A stretch of 64,000 nt of DNA from Pseudomonas sp. KK4 (GCF_001984065.1 NZ_LYVP01000024.1:1-64000), one strand, 5' to 3'. Shown: positions 8,651-18,857, counted from the stretch's first letter. The notes: generated by a model from the sequence alone, not told the origin. Translations and numbers: made by a program.

Positions 8651-9271
8651 ATGCGTCCATTTTTCAAGACATGGCTAACCATTTGCCTCTTATTGCCACT
8701 GGCCGCCCACGCCACCAATCGTGAGCAACGTCTTCCGAACGTTAATGGTTACACCCCAAAATCCCATGCTTCCGCTCCATCGAGCAAAAGCAAGAAATCG
8801 GTCAAAACCGCTCCACAGTTGGTCAGCAACAAAAGCGGTCTGGTTCCGCCGATGGCGACCAAGGAAAGCAGTAACGTGCTGAGCCGTGCTGTTAACGTCC
8901 TCGGTACGCCGTACCGTTGGGGCGGCAGCAGCCCGAGCAAGGGCTTCGATTGCAGCGGCCTGGTCAAATACGCCTTCAATGACCAGTCGTTTGACCTGCC
9001 ACGCACCTCCAACGCCATGGCCAGCGGTCACGGCGAGAAAGTCGACCGCAATGACCTCAAGCCGGGCGATCTGATTTTCTTCAACATCAAGAGCCGTCGC
9101 GTCAATCATGTTGCGATCTACCTGGGCAACGACCGCTTCATCCACGCGCCTCGTCGTGGCAAGTCGGTGACCATCGACACCTTGAAGAAGCCGTACTGGG
9201 AACAACACTACGTCGTTGCCAAGCGGGTCCTGCCGAAAGAACAGAACGCGATGCGGGTTGTTCAGCGCTGA
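8651..9271 (+). CDS. NlpC/P60 family cell-wall hydrolase
   Basis: This 206-residue protein has a signal peptide (about residues 1-21, cut after AHA), a Ser/Lys-rich linker, and a C40 peptidase domain from about residue 75. The catalytic Cys is in FDCSGLVKYAF, the His in RRVNHVAIYLG and a third polar residue (His) in RFIHAP. Such enzymes cut gamma-D-glutamyl-diaminopimelate bonds in peptidoglycan in the periplasm. It resembles the Spr/MepS branch. A likely -10 (TATAAA at 8614-8619) lies upstream. Confidence 0.9.
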   Translation: MRPFFKTWLTICLLLPLAAHATNREQRLPNVNGYTPKSHASAPSSKSKKSVKTAPQLVSNKSGLVPPMATKESSNVLSRAVNVLGTPYRWGGSSPSKGFDCSGLVKYAFNDQSFDLPRTSNAMASGHGEKVDRNDLKPGDLIFFNIKSRRVNHVAIYLGNDRFIHAPRRGKSVTIDTLKKPYWEQHYVVAKRVLPKEQNAMRVVQR

Positions 9272-9304
9272 TTTGAAGTCTCCCGACTTCTGTTGACAGG
9301 CACT

Positions 9305-9398
9305 TGTGGCGAGGGAGCTTGCTCCCGCCGGGTTGCGAAGCGGCCCCAAAAATTTGCGAGCGCTACGCACTCGAGCGGGAGCAAGCTCCCTCGCCACA
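9305..9398. repeat. REPIN, class III (GTGGCGAGGGAGC type)
   Basis: TGTGGCGAGGGAGCTTGCTC and its inverted copy ending CCCTCGCCACA flank a spacer with GAAGCGGCCCC. It lies between the convergent NlpC/P60 and pilT genes. Confidence 0.88.
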
Positions 9399-9414
9399 GG
9401 TCTGCATTTCCCCT

Positions 9415-10449
9415 TCAAAAATTATCCGGCGACCGCGCCTTCTCCCGCGCCTGGTCACGGGTAACCAGCCCTCTGGTGACCAGGTCCTTGAGGCCCATAT
9501 CCAGCGTCTGCATCCCCAGCGACCCACCCGACTGAATCGATGAATACATCTGCGCCACCTTGTCCTCGCGGATCAGGTTACGAATTGCCGATGTGCCGAG
9601 CATGATCTCGTGGGCGGCGATGCGCCCGCCGCCGATCTTCTTCACCAGTGTCTGAGACACCACCGCCAGCAGCGATTCGGACAGCATCGAACGCACCATG
9701 GACTTTTCGTCACCCGGGAACACGTCGATGATCCGGTCGATGGTTTTCGCCGCCGACGTGGTGTGCAGCGTGCCAAACACCAAGTGGCCGGTTTCGGCAG
9801 CGGTCAGGGCCAGGCGAATGGTTTCCAGGTCGCGCATCTCCCCCACCAGGATCACGTCCGGGTCCTCGCGCAGCGCGGAACGCAGGGCCGTGGCGAAGCT
9901 GCGGGTATCACGGTGGACTTCACGCTGATTGATCAGGCATTTGCGCGATTCGTGGATGAATTCGATCGGGTCCTCGATGGTAAGAATGTGGTGATGACGA
10001 TGGCTGTTGAGGTAGTCGATCATCGCCGCCAGCGTCGTGGACTTGCCGGAACCGGTCGGCCCGGTCACCAGCACCAGGCCTCGGGGCGCGTCTGTCATTT
10101 TTCGAAACACATCCCCCATGCCCAGCTCTTCCATGCTCAAGACTTTGGACGGGATCGTACGAAACACCGCGCCGGCGCCACGGCTCTGGTTGAAGGCGTT
10201 GACCCGAAACCGCGCCACGCCGGGTACATCGAAGGAAAAGTCGGTCTCCAGATGCTTTTCGAAATCCACCCGCTGGGCGTCGTTCATGATGTCGTAGATC
10301 AACGCCTGGACTTCTTTGTGCTCCAGCGCCGGCAGGTTAATGCGTCGCACGTCGCCATCGACGCGGATCATCGGCGGCAGGCCGGCGGACAGGTGCAGGT
10401 CAGAAGCGCCCTGTTTGGCGCTGAACGCCAGTAGCTCAGTGATATCCAT
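9415..10449 (-). CDS. pilT: PilT, type IV pilus retraction ATPase
   Basis: A 344-residue secretion-ATPase that powers pilus disassembly at the inner membrane. The Walker A motif is VTGPTGSGKSTT (about residues 130-141). Asp-box and His-box segments follow (EDPIEFIHESRKCLINQREV; LREDPDVILVGEMRDLETI; ETGHLVFGTLHT), and the C-terminal AIRNLIREDKVAQMYSSIQ region is present. The start MDITELLAFSAKQGASDLHL is the family start. It is divergent from yggS with a 57-nt shared promoter region. The paralogue pilU, adjacent in P. aeruginosa, is not next to it here. Confidence 0.96.
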   Translation of the reverse strand: MDITELLAFSAKQGASDLHLSAGLPPMIRVDGDVRRINLPALEHKEVQALIYDIMNDAQRVDFEKHLETDFSFDVPGVARFRVNAFNQSRGAGAVFRTIPSKVLSMEELGMGDVFRKMTDAPRGLVLVTGPTGSGKSTTLAAMIDYLNSHRHHHILTIEDPIEFIHESRKCLINQREVHRDTRSFATALRSALREDPDVILVGEMRDLETIRLALTAAETGHLVFGTLHTTSAAKTIDRIIDVFPGDEKSMVRSMLSESLLAVVSQTLVKKIGGGRIAAHEIMLGTSAIRNLIREDKVAQMYSSIQSGGSLGMQTLDMGLKDLVTRGLVTRDQAREKARSPDNF

Positions 10450-10506
10450 AGCACCCCTCAATTCCAGTAGAATGCCGCCAACCTCAGACCCGCTGGCGCC
10501 TCTTGA

Positions 10507-11193
10507 ATGTCCACGATAGCAGACAACATTGAACTGGTTGGTTCACGTATCCGGGCCGCCGCCCTCGCCGCCAACCGTGACGAACACAGCGTCCACCTGC
10601 TGGCCGTGAGCAAGACCAAGCCTGCCCAGGCCCTGCGCGAAGCCTATGCCGCCGGCCTGCGAGACTTTGGCGAGAACTACCTGCAAGAGGCCCTGGGCAA
10701 GCAGTTGGAATTGGCCGACCTGCCCTTGATCTGGCACTTCATCGGCCCCATTCAATCGAACAAGACTCGCGCTATCGCCGAGCATTTCGCCTGGGTGCAT
10801 TCCGTGGATCGTCTGAAAATCGCACAACGCCTGTCCGAACAACGCCCTGCCGATCTGCCGCCCTTGAACATTTGCATCCAGGTCAACGTCAGCGGTGAAG
10901 CCAGCAAATCCGGCTGCACCCCGGCCGACCTGCCGGCCCTGGCCAACGCCATCAGCGCCCTGCCGCGCCTGAAGCTGCGCGGGTTGATGGCCATTCCCGA
11001 GCCGACGGAAGATCGCGCCGCCCAGGATGCCGCCTTCGCTGCCGTGCAAAGCCTGCAAGCCAGCCTGAATCTGCCGCTGGACACACTTTCCATGGGCATG
11101 AGCCACGACCTGGAGTCGGCCATTGCCCAGGGCGCCACTTGGGTCCGTATCGGTACGGCCCTGTTTGGCGCCAGAGATTACGGTCAACCGTGA
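10507..11193 (+). CDS. yggS: PLP homeostasis protein YggS
   Basis: A 228-residue single-domain PLP-binding TIM-barrel protein (PROSC/YBL036C family). The PLP lysine is in VHLLAVSKTKP (about residue 36), followed by FGENYLQEA, WHFIGPIQSNKT and the phosphate-binding GMSHDLESAI. The protein buffers free pyridoxal phosphate and affects amino-acid metabolism; it has no known catalytic activity. It starts the yggS-proC-yggT-metX-metW run, in the order widely conserved in gammaproteobacteria. Confidence 0.95.
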   Translation: MSTIADNIELVGSRIRAAALAANRDEHSVHLLAVSKTKPAQALREAYAAGLRDFGENYLQEALGKQLELADLPLIWHFIGPIQSNKTRAIAEHFAWVHSVDRLKIAQRLSEQRPADLPPLNICIQVNVSGEASKSGCTPADLPALANAISALPRLKLRGLMAIPEPTEDRAAQDAAFAAVQSLQASLNLPLDTLSMGMSHDLESAIAQGATWVRIGTALFGARDYGQP

Positions 11194-11213
11194 CCCACTT
11201 ATAAGGACCTGAC

Positions 11214-12032
11214 ATGAGCAAGACGCGTATTGCCTTTATCGGTGCCGGCAACATGGCCGCCAGCCTGATAGGCGGCCTGCGGGCCAAGGGCCTGGACGCC
11301 GCGCAGATTCGCGCCAGCGATCCGGGCGAAGAAACCCGTGCCCGGGTGAGCGCCGAGCATGGCATCGAAGTGTTCGCCGACAACGCCCAGGCCATCGAAG
11401 GCGCCGATGTCGTCGTACTGGCAGTCAAACCCCAGGCGATGAAAACCGTCTGCGAAGCCATTCGCCCGAGCCTCAAACCGGGGCAACTGGTGGTTTCGAT
11501 TGCCGCCGGCATCACCTGCGCCAGCATGAACACCTGGCTCGGCGATCAACCGATCGTGCGCTGCATGCCCAACACGCCGGCGCTGCTGCGCCAGGGCGTG
11601 AGCGGCCTGTTCGCCACCGCCCAGGTCAGCGCCGAACAGCGCCAGCAAGCCCAGCAGCTACTGTCGGCGGTCGGTATTGCCCTGTGGCTGGACGAGGAAC
11701 AGCAACTGGATGCGGTCACCGCAGTGTCCGGTTCTGGCCCGGCCTACTTCTTCCTGCTGATCGAAGCCATGACCGCTGCGGGCGTGAAGCTCGGACTGCC
11801 GGCAGAGATCGCCGCGCAACTGACGCTGCAAACCGCGCTGGGCGCCGCGCACATGGCGGTGAGCAGTGATGTCGATGCCGCCGAACTGCGTCGCCGCGTT
11901 ACCTCGCCGGCAGGTACCACGGAAGCGGCGATCAAGTCGTTCCAGGCCGATGGCTTTGAAGCACTGGTGGAAAAAGCACTGGGCGCCGCTGCCCATCGTT
12001 CGGCCGAAATGGCCGAGCAACTTGGCCGCTAA
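11214..12032 (+). CDS. proC: Pyrroline-5-carboxylate reductase
   Basis: A 272-residue NAD(P)H enzyme for the last step of proline synthesis. The Rossmann motif IAFIGAGNMAASLIGGL occupies residues 5-21. The C-terminal dimer domain carries AVSGSGPAYFFLLIEAMTAAG and the family signature LRRRVTSPAGTTEAAI. AAGGACC lies before the ATG, and the gene follows yggS by 20 nt. Confidence 0.96.
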   Translation: MSKTRIAFIGAGNMAASLIGGLRAKGLDAAQIRASDPGEETRARVSAEHGIEVFADNAQAIEGADVVVLAVKPQAMKTVCEAIRPSLKPGQLVVSIAAGITCASMNTWLGDQPIVRCMPNTPALLRQGVSGLFATAQVSAEQRQQAQQLLSAVGIALWLDEEQQLDAVTAVSGSGPAYFFLLIEAMTAAGVKLGLPAEIAAQLTLQTALGAAHMAVSSDVDAAELRRRVTSPAGTTEAAIKSFQADGFEALVEKALGAAAHRSAEMAEQLGR

Positions 12033-12055
12033 TCAGCACTTAAAAGGAATCAATA

Positions 12056-12643
12056 ATGCTCGGACTCAATGACGCTGCCATTTTCGTGATTCAAACCCTG
12101 GGCAGCCTGTATCTGCTGATCGTGCTGTTGCGTTTCATCCTGCAACTGGTGCGGGCGAACTTCTACAACCCGCTGTGCCAGTTCGCCGTGAAAGCTACCC
12201 AACCGCTGCTCAAGCCATTGCGCCGGGTGATCCCGAGTCTGTTCGGCCTGGACATGTCGTCGCTGGTGCTGGCCCTGCTGATCCAGATGGCGCTGTTTGC
12301 GGTGATCCTGCTGCTCAGCGGCTATTCGGTCGACGTGCTGTTCCTGGTGCCCTGGGCATTGATCGGCATCTTCGCGCTGTTTTTGAAGATCCTGTTCTGG
12401 GCGATGATCATCAGCGTGATCCTGTCCTGGGTCGCGCCGGGCAGCCATAACCCGGGCGCCGAACTGGTGCAGCAGATCACCGAGCCGGTGCTGGCGCCGT
12501 TCCGCCGGATCATCCCGAACCTGGGCGGCCTCGACATCTCGCCGATCTTCGCCTTTATCGTGCTGCAGCTGCTGCAAAGCTGGCTGATCCCACGCCTGGC
12601 CTACTACGCGCTGATGCCGCGCGAGCTGTTTGGCCTGATCTGA
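12056..12643 (+). CDS. yggT: YggT family membrane protein
   Basis: A 195-residue integral membrane protein built from two YGGT repeats, with RFILQLVRANFYNPLCQFAV plus LLKPLRRVIPSLFGLD in the first and SWVAPGSHNPGAELVQQI plus APFRRIIPNLGGLDISP in the second. About four to five membrane helices are expected. The family has been linked to osmotic or cell-division phenotypes without a defined mechanism. It follows proC by 23 nt with an AAAAGGAATC ribosome-binding site. Confidence 0.93.
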   Translation: MLGLNDAAIFVIQTLGSLYLLIVLLRFILQLVRANFYNPLCQFAVKATQPLLKPLRRVIPSLFGLDMSSLVLALLIQMALFAVILLLSGYSVDVLFLVPWALIGIFALFLKILFWAMIISVILSWVAPGSHNPGAELVQQITEPVLAPFRRIIPNLGGLDISPIFAFIVLQLLQSWLIPRLAYYALMPRELFGLI

Positions 12644-12657
12644 TCCGCGTCATCGTT

Positions 12658-12722
12658 CATCGCGGGCGAGCCCGCTCCCACAGGGTATGCAATCCACTGT
12701 GGGAGCGGGCTTGCTCGCGAAT
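12658..12722. repeat. REPIN, class I, short spacer
   Basis: TCGCGGGCGAGCCCGCTCCCACA and GTGGGAGCGGGCTTGCTCGCGA face each other across about 18 nt, between yggT and metX. It may help to separate the two transcripts. Confidence 0.87.
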
Positions 12723-12824
12723 GTCGCAACTCGGTCTACCTGAAGGAAATCAGCAGGGGCCTTTGCTTGCCGCTTACCCCAGCGGTCTTTAGACTTACGC
12801 CTCATTTCAACGAGAGCAGGGTCG

Positions 12825-13964
12825 ATGCCAGCTGCCTTCCCCCCCGATTCTGTTGGTCTGGTGACGCCGCAAGTGGCGCACTTCAGCGAACCCCTGGCCC
12901 TGGCCTGCGGTCGCTCGCTCCCGGCCTATGACCTGATTTACGAGACCTACGGCACGCTGAACGCCACGGCGAGCAATGCCGTGCTGATCTGCCACGCCCT
13001 GTCGGGCCATCACCACGCCGCCGGCTTCCACAGCCCCGACGACCGCAAGCCCGGTTGGTGGGACAGCTGCATCGGCCCCGGCAAACCGATCGATACCACC
13101 AAGTTCTTTGTGGTCAGCCTGAACAACCTCGGCGGCTGCAACGGTTCCACCGGGCCGAGCAGCATCAACCCGGAAACCGGCAAGCCGTTCGGCGCCGATT
13201 TCCCGGTGCTGACCGTGGAAGACTGGGTGCACAGCCAGGCACGCCTGGCCGATCGCCTCGGCATTGCGCAATTCGCGGCCGTGATCGGTGGCAGCCTCGG
13301 CGGCATGCAGGCGATGCAATGGAGCATCACCTATCCGGATCGCATCCGCCATTGCCTGGCCATCGCCTCGGCCCCCAAGCTGTCGGCGCAGAACATCGCC
13401 TTCAACGAAGTGGCGCGCCAGGCGATCCTCACCGACCCGGAATTCCACGGCGGTTCGTTCCAGGAACAGGGCGTGATCCCCAAGCGTGGCCTGATGCTGG
13501 CGCGGATGGTCGGCCACATCACCTACCTGTCCGACGACTCCATGGGCGAGAAATTCGGCCGTGGCCTCAAGAGCGAGAAGCTCAACTACGACTTCCACAG
13601 CGTCGAGTTCCAGGTCGAAAGCTACCTGCGCTATCAGGGTGAAGAGTTTTCCGGGCGGTTCGACGCCAACACTTACCTGCTGATGACCAAGGCCCTGGAC
13701 TATTTCGACCCGGCGGCCAACTTCGACGATGACCTGGCCAGAACCTTCGCCAACGCCACCGCCAAGTTCTGCGTGATGTCGTTCACCACCGACTGGCGCT
13801 TCTCCCCGGCCCGCTCGCGGGAGCTGGTGGACGCGCTGATGGCCGCGCGCAAGGACGTCTGCTACCTGGAAATCGACGCCCCGCAAGGCCATGACGCCTT
13901 CCTGATTCCGATCCCGCGCTACCTTCAGGCGTTCGGCAATTACATGAACCGCATTACGTTGTGA
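12825..13964 (+). CDS. metX: Homoserine O-acyltransferase (MetX; probably succinyl type)
   Basis: A 379-residue alpha/beta-hydrolase that acylates homoserine, the entry step of methionine synthesis. The nucleophile elbow is [12 protein letters not shown] (Ser about residue 157). The catalytic Asp lies in [17 protein letters not shown] and the His in [10 protein letters not shown]. Pseudomonad MetX enzymes are reported to use succinyl-CoA (metXS); sequence alone does not settle the donor here. It is followed by metW with a 7-nt gap, an order diagnostic for this pathway. Confidence 0.95.
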   Translation: MPAAFPPDSVGLVTPQVAHFSEPLALACGRSLPAYDLIYETYGTLNATASNAVLICHALSGHHHAAGFHSPDDRKPGWWDSCIGPGKPIDTTKFFVVSLNNLGGCNGSTGPSSINPETGKPFGADFPVLTVEDWVHSQARLADRLGIAQFAAVIGGSLGGMQAMQWSITYPDRIRHCLAIASAPKLSAQNIAFNEVARQAILTDPEFHGGSFQEQGVIPKRGLMLARMVGHITYLSDDSMGEKFGRGLKSEKLNYDFHSVEFQVESYLRYQGEEFSGRFDANTYLLMTKALDYFDPAANFDDDLARTFANATAKFCVMSFTTDWRFSPARSRELVDALMAARKDVCYLEIDAPQGHDAFLIPIPRYLQAFGNYMNRITL

Positions 13965-13971
13965 GATAGCC

Positions 13972-14592
13972 ATGAGAGCTGATCTGGAAATCATCCAGGA
14001 ATGGATCCCCGCCGGCAGCCGCGTGCTTGACCTGGGTTGCGGCAATGGCGAGCTGCTGACCTGGCTGCGCGACAACAAGCAGGTCACCGGTTATGGCCTG
14101 GAAAACGACGCCGACAACATTGCCGAGTGCGTGGCCAAGGGCATCAACGTCATCGAACAGGACCTGGACAAGGGCCTGGGCAACTTCGCCAGCAACAGTT
14201 TCGACATCGTGGTCATGACCCAGGCGCTGCAAGCGGTGCACTACCCGGACAAGATCCTCGACGAAATGCTGCGCGTGGGCCGCCAGTGCATCATCACCTT
14301 CCCCAACTTCGGTCACTGGCGCTGCCGCTGGTACCTGGCGAGCAAGGGCCGCATGCCGGTTTCCGAGTTCCTGCCCTACACCTGGTACAACACGCCGAAC
14401 ATCCACTTCTGCACCTTCGCCGACTTTGAAGCCTTGTGCCGCGAACGTGAAGCGAAGGTCATTGATCGGCTGGCCGTGGATCAACAGCACCGACACGGGT
14501 GGGCCAGCAAGCTATGGCCTAATCTATTGGGTGAGATCGGCATTTACCGCGTCAGCAGCCCCGGGCTTGCGGACCACAAGGTCGCGGTCTGA
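13972..14592 (+). CDS. metW: MetW, methionine biosynthesis protein
   Basis: A 206-residue class I methyltransferase-like protein. The SAM-like motif VLDLGCGNGELLTWL is at about residues 20-34, with FDIVVMTQALQAV and LRVGRQCIITFPNFGHWRCR typical of MetW. MetW acts with MetX, and is reported to form a complex that activates homoserine acylation; any methyltransferase role is unclear. It lies 7 nt after metX and is probably translationally coupled to it. Confidence 0.95.
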   Translation: MRADLEIIQEWIPAGSRVLDLGCGNGELLTWLRDNKQVTGYGLENDADNIAECVAKGINVIEQDLDKGLGNFASNSFDIVVMTQALQAVHYPDKILDEMLRVGRQCIITFPNFGHWRCRWYLASKGRMPVSEFLPYTWYNTPNIHFCTFADFEALCREREAKVIDRLAVDQQHRHGWASKLWPNLLGEIGIYRVSSPGLADHKVAV

Positions 14593-14617
14593 ACCCCCTA
14601 TTTCGAGGAGAAGGATC

Positions 14618-15052
14618 ATGGGTCGTCTAGCGCTGTTTCTATTCACCGCTTGCCTGAGCGTCACGGCCATGGCCGCCGATGCGATCAAGGGCGATCGCCA
14701 GGAAAAATTCGGCGACGTGACGGTGCATTACAACACCTTCAATTCCACCTACCTGACACCGGACATCGCCAAGGCCGCGGAGCTTACCCGCAGCAAGAAT
14801 CAGGGCGTGATCAACATTTCGGTGCTCAAGGACGGCAAGCCGCAGATGGCCCAGGTCAGCGGTACGGTCAAGGAACTGACCAGCCAGAGCGTCAAGCTCA
14901 ACTTCCGCCAGATCACCGAACAGGGCGCGATCTACTACATCGCCCAATTCCCGGTGGAACAGCAGGAAACCCGCACCTTCGAAATCAAGGTGCAGAACGG
15001 TGACAAAATCAACACCCTCAATTTCAACCAAGAGCTCTTCCCCGGCGAATGA
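14618..15052 (+). CDS. DUF4426 domain protein, exported
   Basis: A 144-residue protein with a signal peptide ([21 protein letters not shown], cut near residue 20) followed by one DUF4426 domain ([23 protein letters not shown] to the end). The function is unknown. The start is fixed by a strong GAGGAGAAGG site before the ATG; a longer in-frame reading would run back into metW and is rejected. The stop overlaps the rdgB start. It commonly sits between metW and rdgB in pseudomonads. Confidence 0.88.
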   Translation: MGRLALFLFTACLSVTAMAADAIKGDRQEKFGDVTVHYNTFNSTYLTPDIAKAAELTRSKNQGVINISVLKDGKPQMAQVSGTVKELTSQSVKLNFRQITEQGAIYYIAQFPVEQQETRTFEIKVQNGDKINTLNFNQELFPGE

Positions 15053-15645
15053 TGAACTTCACCCAACTCGTACTGGCCAGCCACAACGCCGGCAAACTCA
15101 AGGAACTCCAGGCCATGCTCGGCCAGTCGGTGCAACTGCGCTCGATCGGTGAGTTCAGCCAAATCGAGCCTGAAGAGACCGGCCTGTCGTTCGTCGAGAA
15201 CGCCATCCTCAAGGCGCGTAACGCTGCGCGCATTTCCGGCTTGCCGGCACTGGCGGACGATTCCGGGCTCGCGGTGGATTTCCTCGGCGGCGCCCCGGGC
15301 ATCTACTCGGCACGTTACGCCGACGGCAAGGGCGATGCGGCGAACAACGCCAAGCTGCTCGACGCATTGAAGGATGTGCCTGAAGCCGAACGTGGCGCGC
15401 AGTTTGTCTGCGTGCTGGCGCTGGTGCGTCACGCCGACGATCCGCTGCCGATCCTCTGTGAAGGCCTGTGGCACGGTCGCATCCTGACCCAGGCCAGCGG
15501 TGAACACGGTTTTGGCTACGACCCGTTGTTCTGGGTGCCCGAGCGCGATTGCTCCAGTGCCGAACTGAGCCCCGGCGACAAGAATCAGATCAGCCACCGC
15601 GCCCGTGCAATGGATCTGCTGCGCCAGCGTCTGGGCCTGAAATGA
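15049..15645 (+). CDS. rdgB: RdgB, dITP/XTP pyrophosphatase
   Basis: A 198-residue Ham1 family enzyme that hydrolyses non-canonical purine nucleoside triphosphates to monophosphates and so keeps them out of DNA. Diagnostic segments are [14 protein letters not shown] (residues 7-20), [27 protein letters not shown] and [13 protein letters not shown]. The gene overlaps the preceding and following genes by 4 nt each, so DUF4426-rdgB-hemW form one operon. Confidence 0.96.
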   Translation: MMNFTQLVLASHNAGKLKELQAMLGQSVQLRSIGEFSQIEPEETGLSFVENAILKARNAARISGLPALADDSGLAVDFLGGAPGIYSARYADGKGDAANNAKLLDALKDVPEAERGAQFVCVLALVRHADDPLPILCEGLWHGRILTQASGEHGFGYDPLFWVPERDCSSAELSPGDKNQISHRARAMDLLRQRLGLK

Positions 15646-16847
15646 CCGATGAAGCCTCCGTGTTGCCGCTGATTCACGGCGGCGACGCCCCCGCGCCTCG
15701 GGCTGCCCTGCCGGTGCTGCCGCCCCTGGCGCTGTACATCCACATCCCGTGGTGCGTACGCAAATGCCCTTACTGCGACTTCAACTCCCACACCGCCAGC
15801 CCCATGCTGCCGGAAGAGGAGTACGTGGACGCACTGCTGGCTGACCTTGATCAGGACCTGCACGCCGTCTACGGCCGCGAGCTCAGTTCGATTTTCTTCG
15901 GTGGCGGCACACCGAGCCTGTTCAGCGCTCATGCCTTGGGGCGTCTGCTCAAGGGCGTCGAACAGCGCATCCCGTTCGCCCATGACATCGAAATCACCCT
16001 GGAAGCCAATCCAGGCACCTTCGAGCAGGACAAATTCGTCGCTTACCGGGCGCTGGGCATCAATCGCCTGTCGATCGGCATCCAGAGCTTCCAGCAGGAA
16101 AAACTCAAGGCCCTGGGGCGCATTCACAATGGCGACGAAGCGGTACGAGCGGCCGGCATGGCGCGCCAGGCCGGGTTCGACAACTTCAACCTGGACCTAA
16201 TGCACGGTTTGCCCGATCAGTCCCTGGACGACGCGCTCGCCGACCTGCGCACCGCCATTGCCCTGAAGCCGACCCATCTGTCCTGGTATCAGTTGACCCT
16301 GGAGCCCAACACAGTGTTCTGGAACCAGCCGCCGACGCTGCCGGAAGACGACACGCTGTGGGATATCCAGGAGGCCGGTCAGGCGCTGCTGGCCGAACAC
16401 GGTTACGCACAATATGAGGTCTCGGCCTATGCCCAGCCCGGTCGAGCGGCGCGGCATAACCTCAATTACTGGAGTTTTGGCGATTTCATCGGTATCGGCG
16501 CGGGCGCCCACGGCAAGCTCAGCCATCCGGACGGGCGCATCGTGCGCACCTGGAAGACTCGCCTGCCGAAGGATTACCTGAACCCGGCCAAACGCTTTCA
16601 GGCCGGTGAAAAGGCCCTGACCAACGACGAGATGCCGTTCGAGTTCCTGATGAATGCCCTGCGCCTGACCGAAGGCGTGGAGTCGCGCCTGTATCCGGAG
16701 CGCACCGGCCTGCCTTTGGAGAGCCTTGCCGAAAGCCGCCGCGAAGCCGAACAAAGCGGCCTGTTGCAGGTCGAACCGACACGTCTGGTGGCCACCGAGC
16801 GCGGACAGCTGTTTCTCAACGACTTGCTGCAGAATTTTCTGACCTGA
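15642..16847 (+). CDS. hemW: HemW, radical SAM heme chaperone
   Basis: A 401-residue radical SAM protein. The cluster motif is CVRKCPYC (CxxxCxxC, near residue 38), preceded by LALYIHIPW, with GGGTPSLF as the SAM-binding stretch and a C-terminal HemN-like domain ([14 protein letters not shown]). HemW proteins bind heme and deliver it to membrane targets; they differ from the true coproporphyrinogen III dehydrogenase HemN, with which they are often confused. The ATG overlaps the rdgB stop. Confidence 0.94.
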   Translation: MTDEASVLPLIHGGDAPAPRAALPVLPPLALYIHIPWCVRKCPYCDFNSHTASPMLPEEEYVDALLADLDQDLHAVYGRELSSIFFGGGTPSLFSAHALGRLLKGVEQRIPFAHDIEITLEANPGTFEQDKFVAYRALGINRLSIGIQSFQQEKLKALGRIHNGDEAVRAAGMARQAGFDNFNLDLMHGLPDQSLDDALADLRTAIALKPTHLSWYQLTLEPNTVFWNQPPTLPEDDTLWDIQEAGQALLAEHGYAQYEVSAYAQPGRAARHNLNYWSFGDFIGIGAGAHGKLSHPDGRIVRTWKTRLPKDYLNPAKRFQAGEKALTNDEMPFEFLMNALRLTEGVESRLYPERTGLPLESLAESRREAEQSGLLQVEPTRLVATERGQLFLNDLLQNFLT

Positions 16848-16869
16848 ATTCAGCCCTAAGGGAAAACGA

Positions 16870-17193
16870 ATGGATTTGATACTCGACCTGCTCGCCACCG
16901 TGTCTCGCTGGAGCCGTAGCAATCTCTCGGAAATCGCCCTGGCCCTGGTGGGTTGCCTGCTGGTGTTGTTCGGTGCGGATTTCAAGGGCTGGGTCGAGCA
17001 ACGCCTGGGCAGCATCGCCGGGGCCTTGCGCGTCCCGCTGATGGCTCTGCTGTGCGTGATCGGCAGCGGCGCGGCGCTGATCTATGCCACACCGTGGGTC
17101 GTGCGTGGCCTGAGTCAGTTCAACAACTACAGCCTGGCGCCGGTGTTGCTGGTGGTGTTGGTGCTGATCGGCGTGGTCGCAGACCGCCGCTGA
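16870..17193 (+). CDS. DUF3392 membrane protein
   Basis: A 107-residue protein with three predicted membrane helices (about residues 22-40, 56-74 and 85-104; NYSLAPVLLVVLVLIGVVADRR at the end). It matches the DUF3392 family, of unknown function, usually found next to hemW. AAGGGAAAACGA lies before the ATG, 22 nt after hemW. It is convergent with trmB, with a REPIN between them. Confidence 0.85.
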   Translation: MDLILDLLATVSRWSRSNLSEIALALVGCLLVLFGADFKGWVEQRLGSIAGALRVPLMALLCVIGSGAALIYATPWVVRGLSQFNNYSLAPVLLVVLVLIGVVADRR

Positions 17194-17216
17194 TTTCAGC
17201 TACGCCCCAAAACAAC

Positions 17217-17308
17217 TGTAGGAGCCGAGCTTGCTCGCGATGAGGCCATCACATTCAACATTTATGCTGACTGTCAGGCCGCCATCGCGAGCAAGCTCGG
17301 CTCCTACA
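17217..17308. repeat. REPIN, class II variant
   Basis: TGTAGGAGCCGAGCTTGCTC and its inverse ending GAGCTCGGCTCCTACA... flank a spacer containing CATCACATTCAAC. Both arms carry the same CCGAG variation, so the two arms co-vary. It lies between the convergent DUF3392 and trmB genes. Confidence 0.86.
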
Positions 17309-17327
17309 GGGAGCGATCCCGGGAAGC

Positions 17328-18053
17328 TCAGGATTGCTTTTCGAACTTCAGATCCCACACCCCATGCCCAAGACGTTCGCCACGGCGTTCGAACTTGGTG
17401 ATCGGGCGCTCGGCCGGGCGTGGCACGCACTTGCCGTCTTCGGCCAGGTTGCGGTAACCCGGCGCGACATTCATCACTTCCAGCATGTATTCGGCGTACG
17501 GCTCCCAATCGGTGGCCATGTGCAAAATGCCGCCGACCTTCAACTTGCTGCGCACCAGTTCAGCGAAAGACGCCTGAACGATACGACGCTTGTGGTGACG
17601 ACTCTTGTGCCATGGGTCCGGGAAGAACAGCATCAGGCGATCGAGGCTGTTGTCGGCGATGCAGCGGTTGAGCACTTCGATCGCATCGCAATCGTAGACC
17701 CGCAGGTTGGTCAGGCCTTGTGTCAGCACGCCATTGAGCAAGGCGCCGACACCGGGGCGGTGCACTTCCACGCCGATGAAATCCTGCTCTGGTGACGCGG
17801 CCGCCATTTCCAGCAGCGAATGGCCCATGCCGAAACCGATTTCCAGCGAGCGCGGTGCCGAGCGACCGAACACTTGGTCGAAGTCCACCGGCGCATCAGC
17901 CAGGGGCAGCACGAATTTGGGCGCACCCTGATCCAGGCCGCGTTGCTGGCCTTCGGTCATGCGCCCGGCACGCATCACGAAACTCTTGATGCGGCGGTGT
18001 TGGCGCTCGTCGCCTTCTTCCGTCTGGATAGGCGTGTCGTTCGATTCAGTCAT
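17328..18053 (-). CDS. trmB: tRNA (guanine-N7-)-methyltransferase
   Basis: A 241-residue SAM methyltransferase that makes m7G46 in tRNA. The SAM motif [15 protein letters not shown] is near residues 69-83. Catalytic and tRNA-binding residues fall in [18 protein letters not shown], and [19 protein letters not shown] closes the protein. The ATG at 18053 is used instead of a TTG one codon upstream. It follows thiG by 9 nt on the minus strand, in the conserved order thiS-thiG-trmB. Confidence 0.95.
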   Translation of the reverse strand: MTESNDTPIQTEEGDERQHRRIKSFVMRAGRMTEGQQRGLDQGAPKFVLPLADAPVDFDQVFGRSAPRSLEIGFGMGHSLLEMAAASPEQDFIGVEVHRPGVGALLNGVLTQGLTNLRVYDCDAIEVLNRCIADNSLDRLMLFFPDPWHKSRHHKRRIVQASFAELVRSKLKVGGILHMATDWEPYAEYMLEVMNVAPGYRNLAEDGKCVPRPAERPITKFERRGERLGHGVWDLKFEKQS

Positions 18054-18062
18054 CAATGGCTC

Positions 18063-18857
18063 TTACTTGATCAGACCATCCAGCGGCGAAGAGGCGCTGG
18101 CATAGAGTTTTTTCGGCATGCGGCCGGCGAGGTAAGCCAGGCGACCGGCAACGATGGCGTGCTTCATGGCTTCGGCCATCATGATCGGCTGCTGGGCGTG
18201 AGCGATGGCCGAGTTCATCAGCACCGCGTCGCAGCCCAGTTCCATGGAAATGGTGGCGTCGGACGCGGTACCGACACCGGCATCCACCAATACCGGGATC
18301 TTGGCTTCTTCGAGGATGATCTGCAGGTTGTATGGGTTGCAGATCCCCAGGCCCGAACCGATCAGGCCGGCCAGCGGCATCACTGCGATGCAGCCGATTT
18401 CCGCCAGTTGACGGGCAATGATCGGGTCATCGCTGGTGTACACCATCACGTCGAAGCCTTCCTTGACCAGCGATTCGGCGGCCTTGAGGGTTTCGATGAC
18501 GTTGGGGAACAGGGTTTTCTGGTCCGCCAGTACTTCCAGCTTCACCAGGTTGTGGCCATCGAGCAGCTCACGGGCCAGGCGGCAGGTGCGCACGGCCTCG
18601 ACAGCGTCGTAGCAACCGGCGGTGTTCGGCAGGAAGGTGTAGCGGTCCGGCGACAGGAAATCCAGCAGGTTCGGCTCGCCCGCGTTCTGGCCCAGGTTGG
18701 TACGGCGCACGGCGAACGTGACGATCTCGGCGCCCGAGGCCTCGATGGCCAGGCGGGTTTCTTCCATGTCACGGTACTTGCCGGTACCGACCAGCAAACG
18801 CGACTGGTAAGTACGACCGGCCAGGACGAAGGGCTTGTCGTTACGAACGATGCTCAT
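18063..18857 (-). CDS. thiG: Thiazole synthase ThiG
   Basis: A 264-residue TIM-barrel enzyme that builds the thiazole phosphate of thiamine from 1-deoxyxylulose 5-phosphate, dehydroglycine and ThiS-thiocarboxylate. The Schiff-base Lys is in [10 protein letters not shown], and the phosphate-binding [13 protein letters not shown] and [12 protein letters not shown] are present. It follows thiS by 60 nt. No TPP riboswitch is apparent upstream of the pair. Confidence 0.96.
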   Translation of the reverse strand: MSIVRNDKPFVLAGRTYQSRLLVGTGKYRDMEETRLAIEASGAEIVTFAVRRTNLGQNAGEPNLLDFLSPDRYTFLPNTAGCYDAVEAVRTCRLARELLDGHNLVKLEVLADQKTLFPNVIETLKAAESLVKEGFDVMVYTSDDPIIARQLAEIGCIAVMPLAGLIGSGLGICNPYNLQIILEEAKIPVLVDAGVGTASDATISMELGCDAVLMNSAIAHAQQPIMMAEAMKHAIVAGRLAYLAGRMPKKLYASASSPLDGLIK

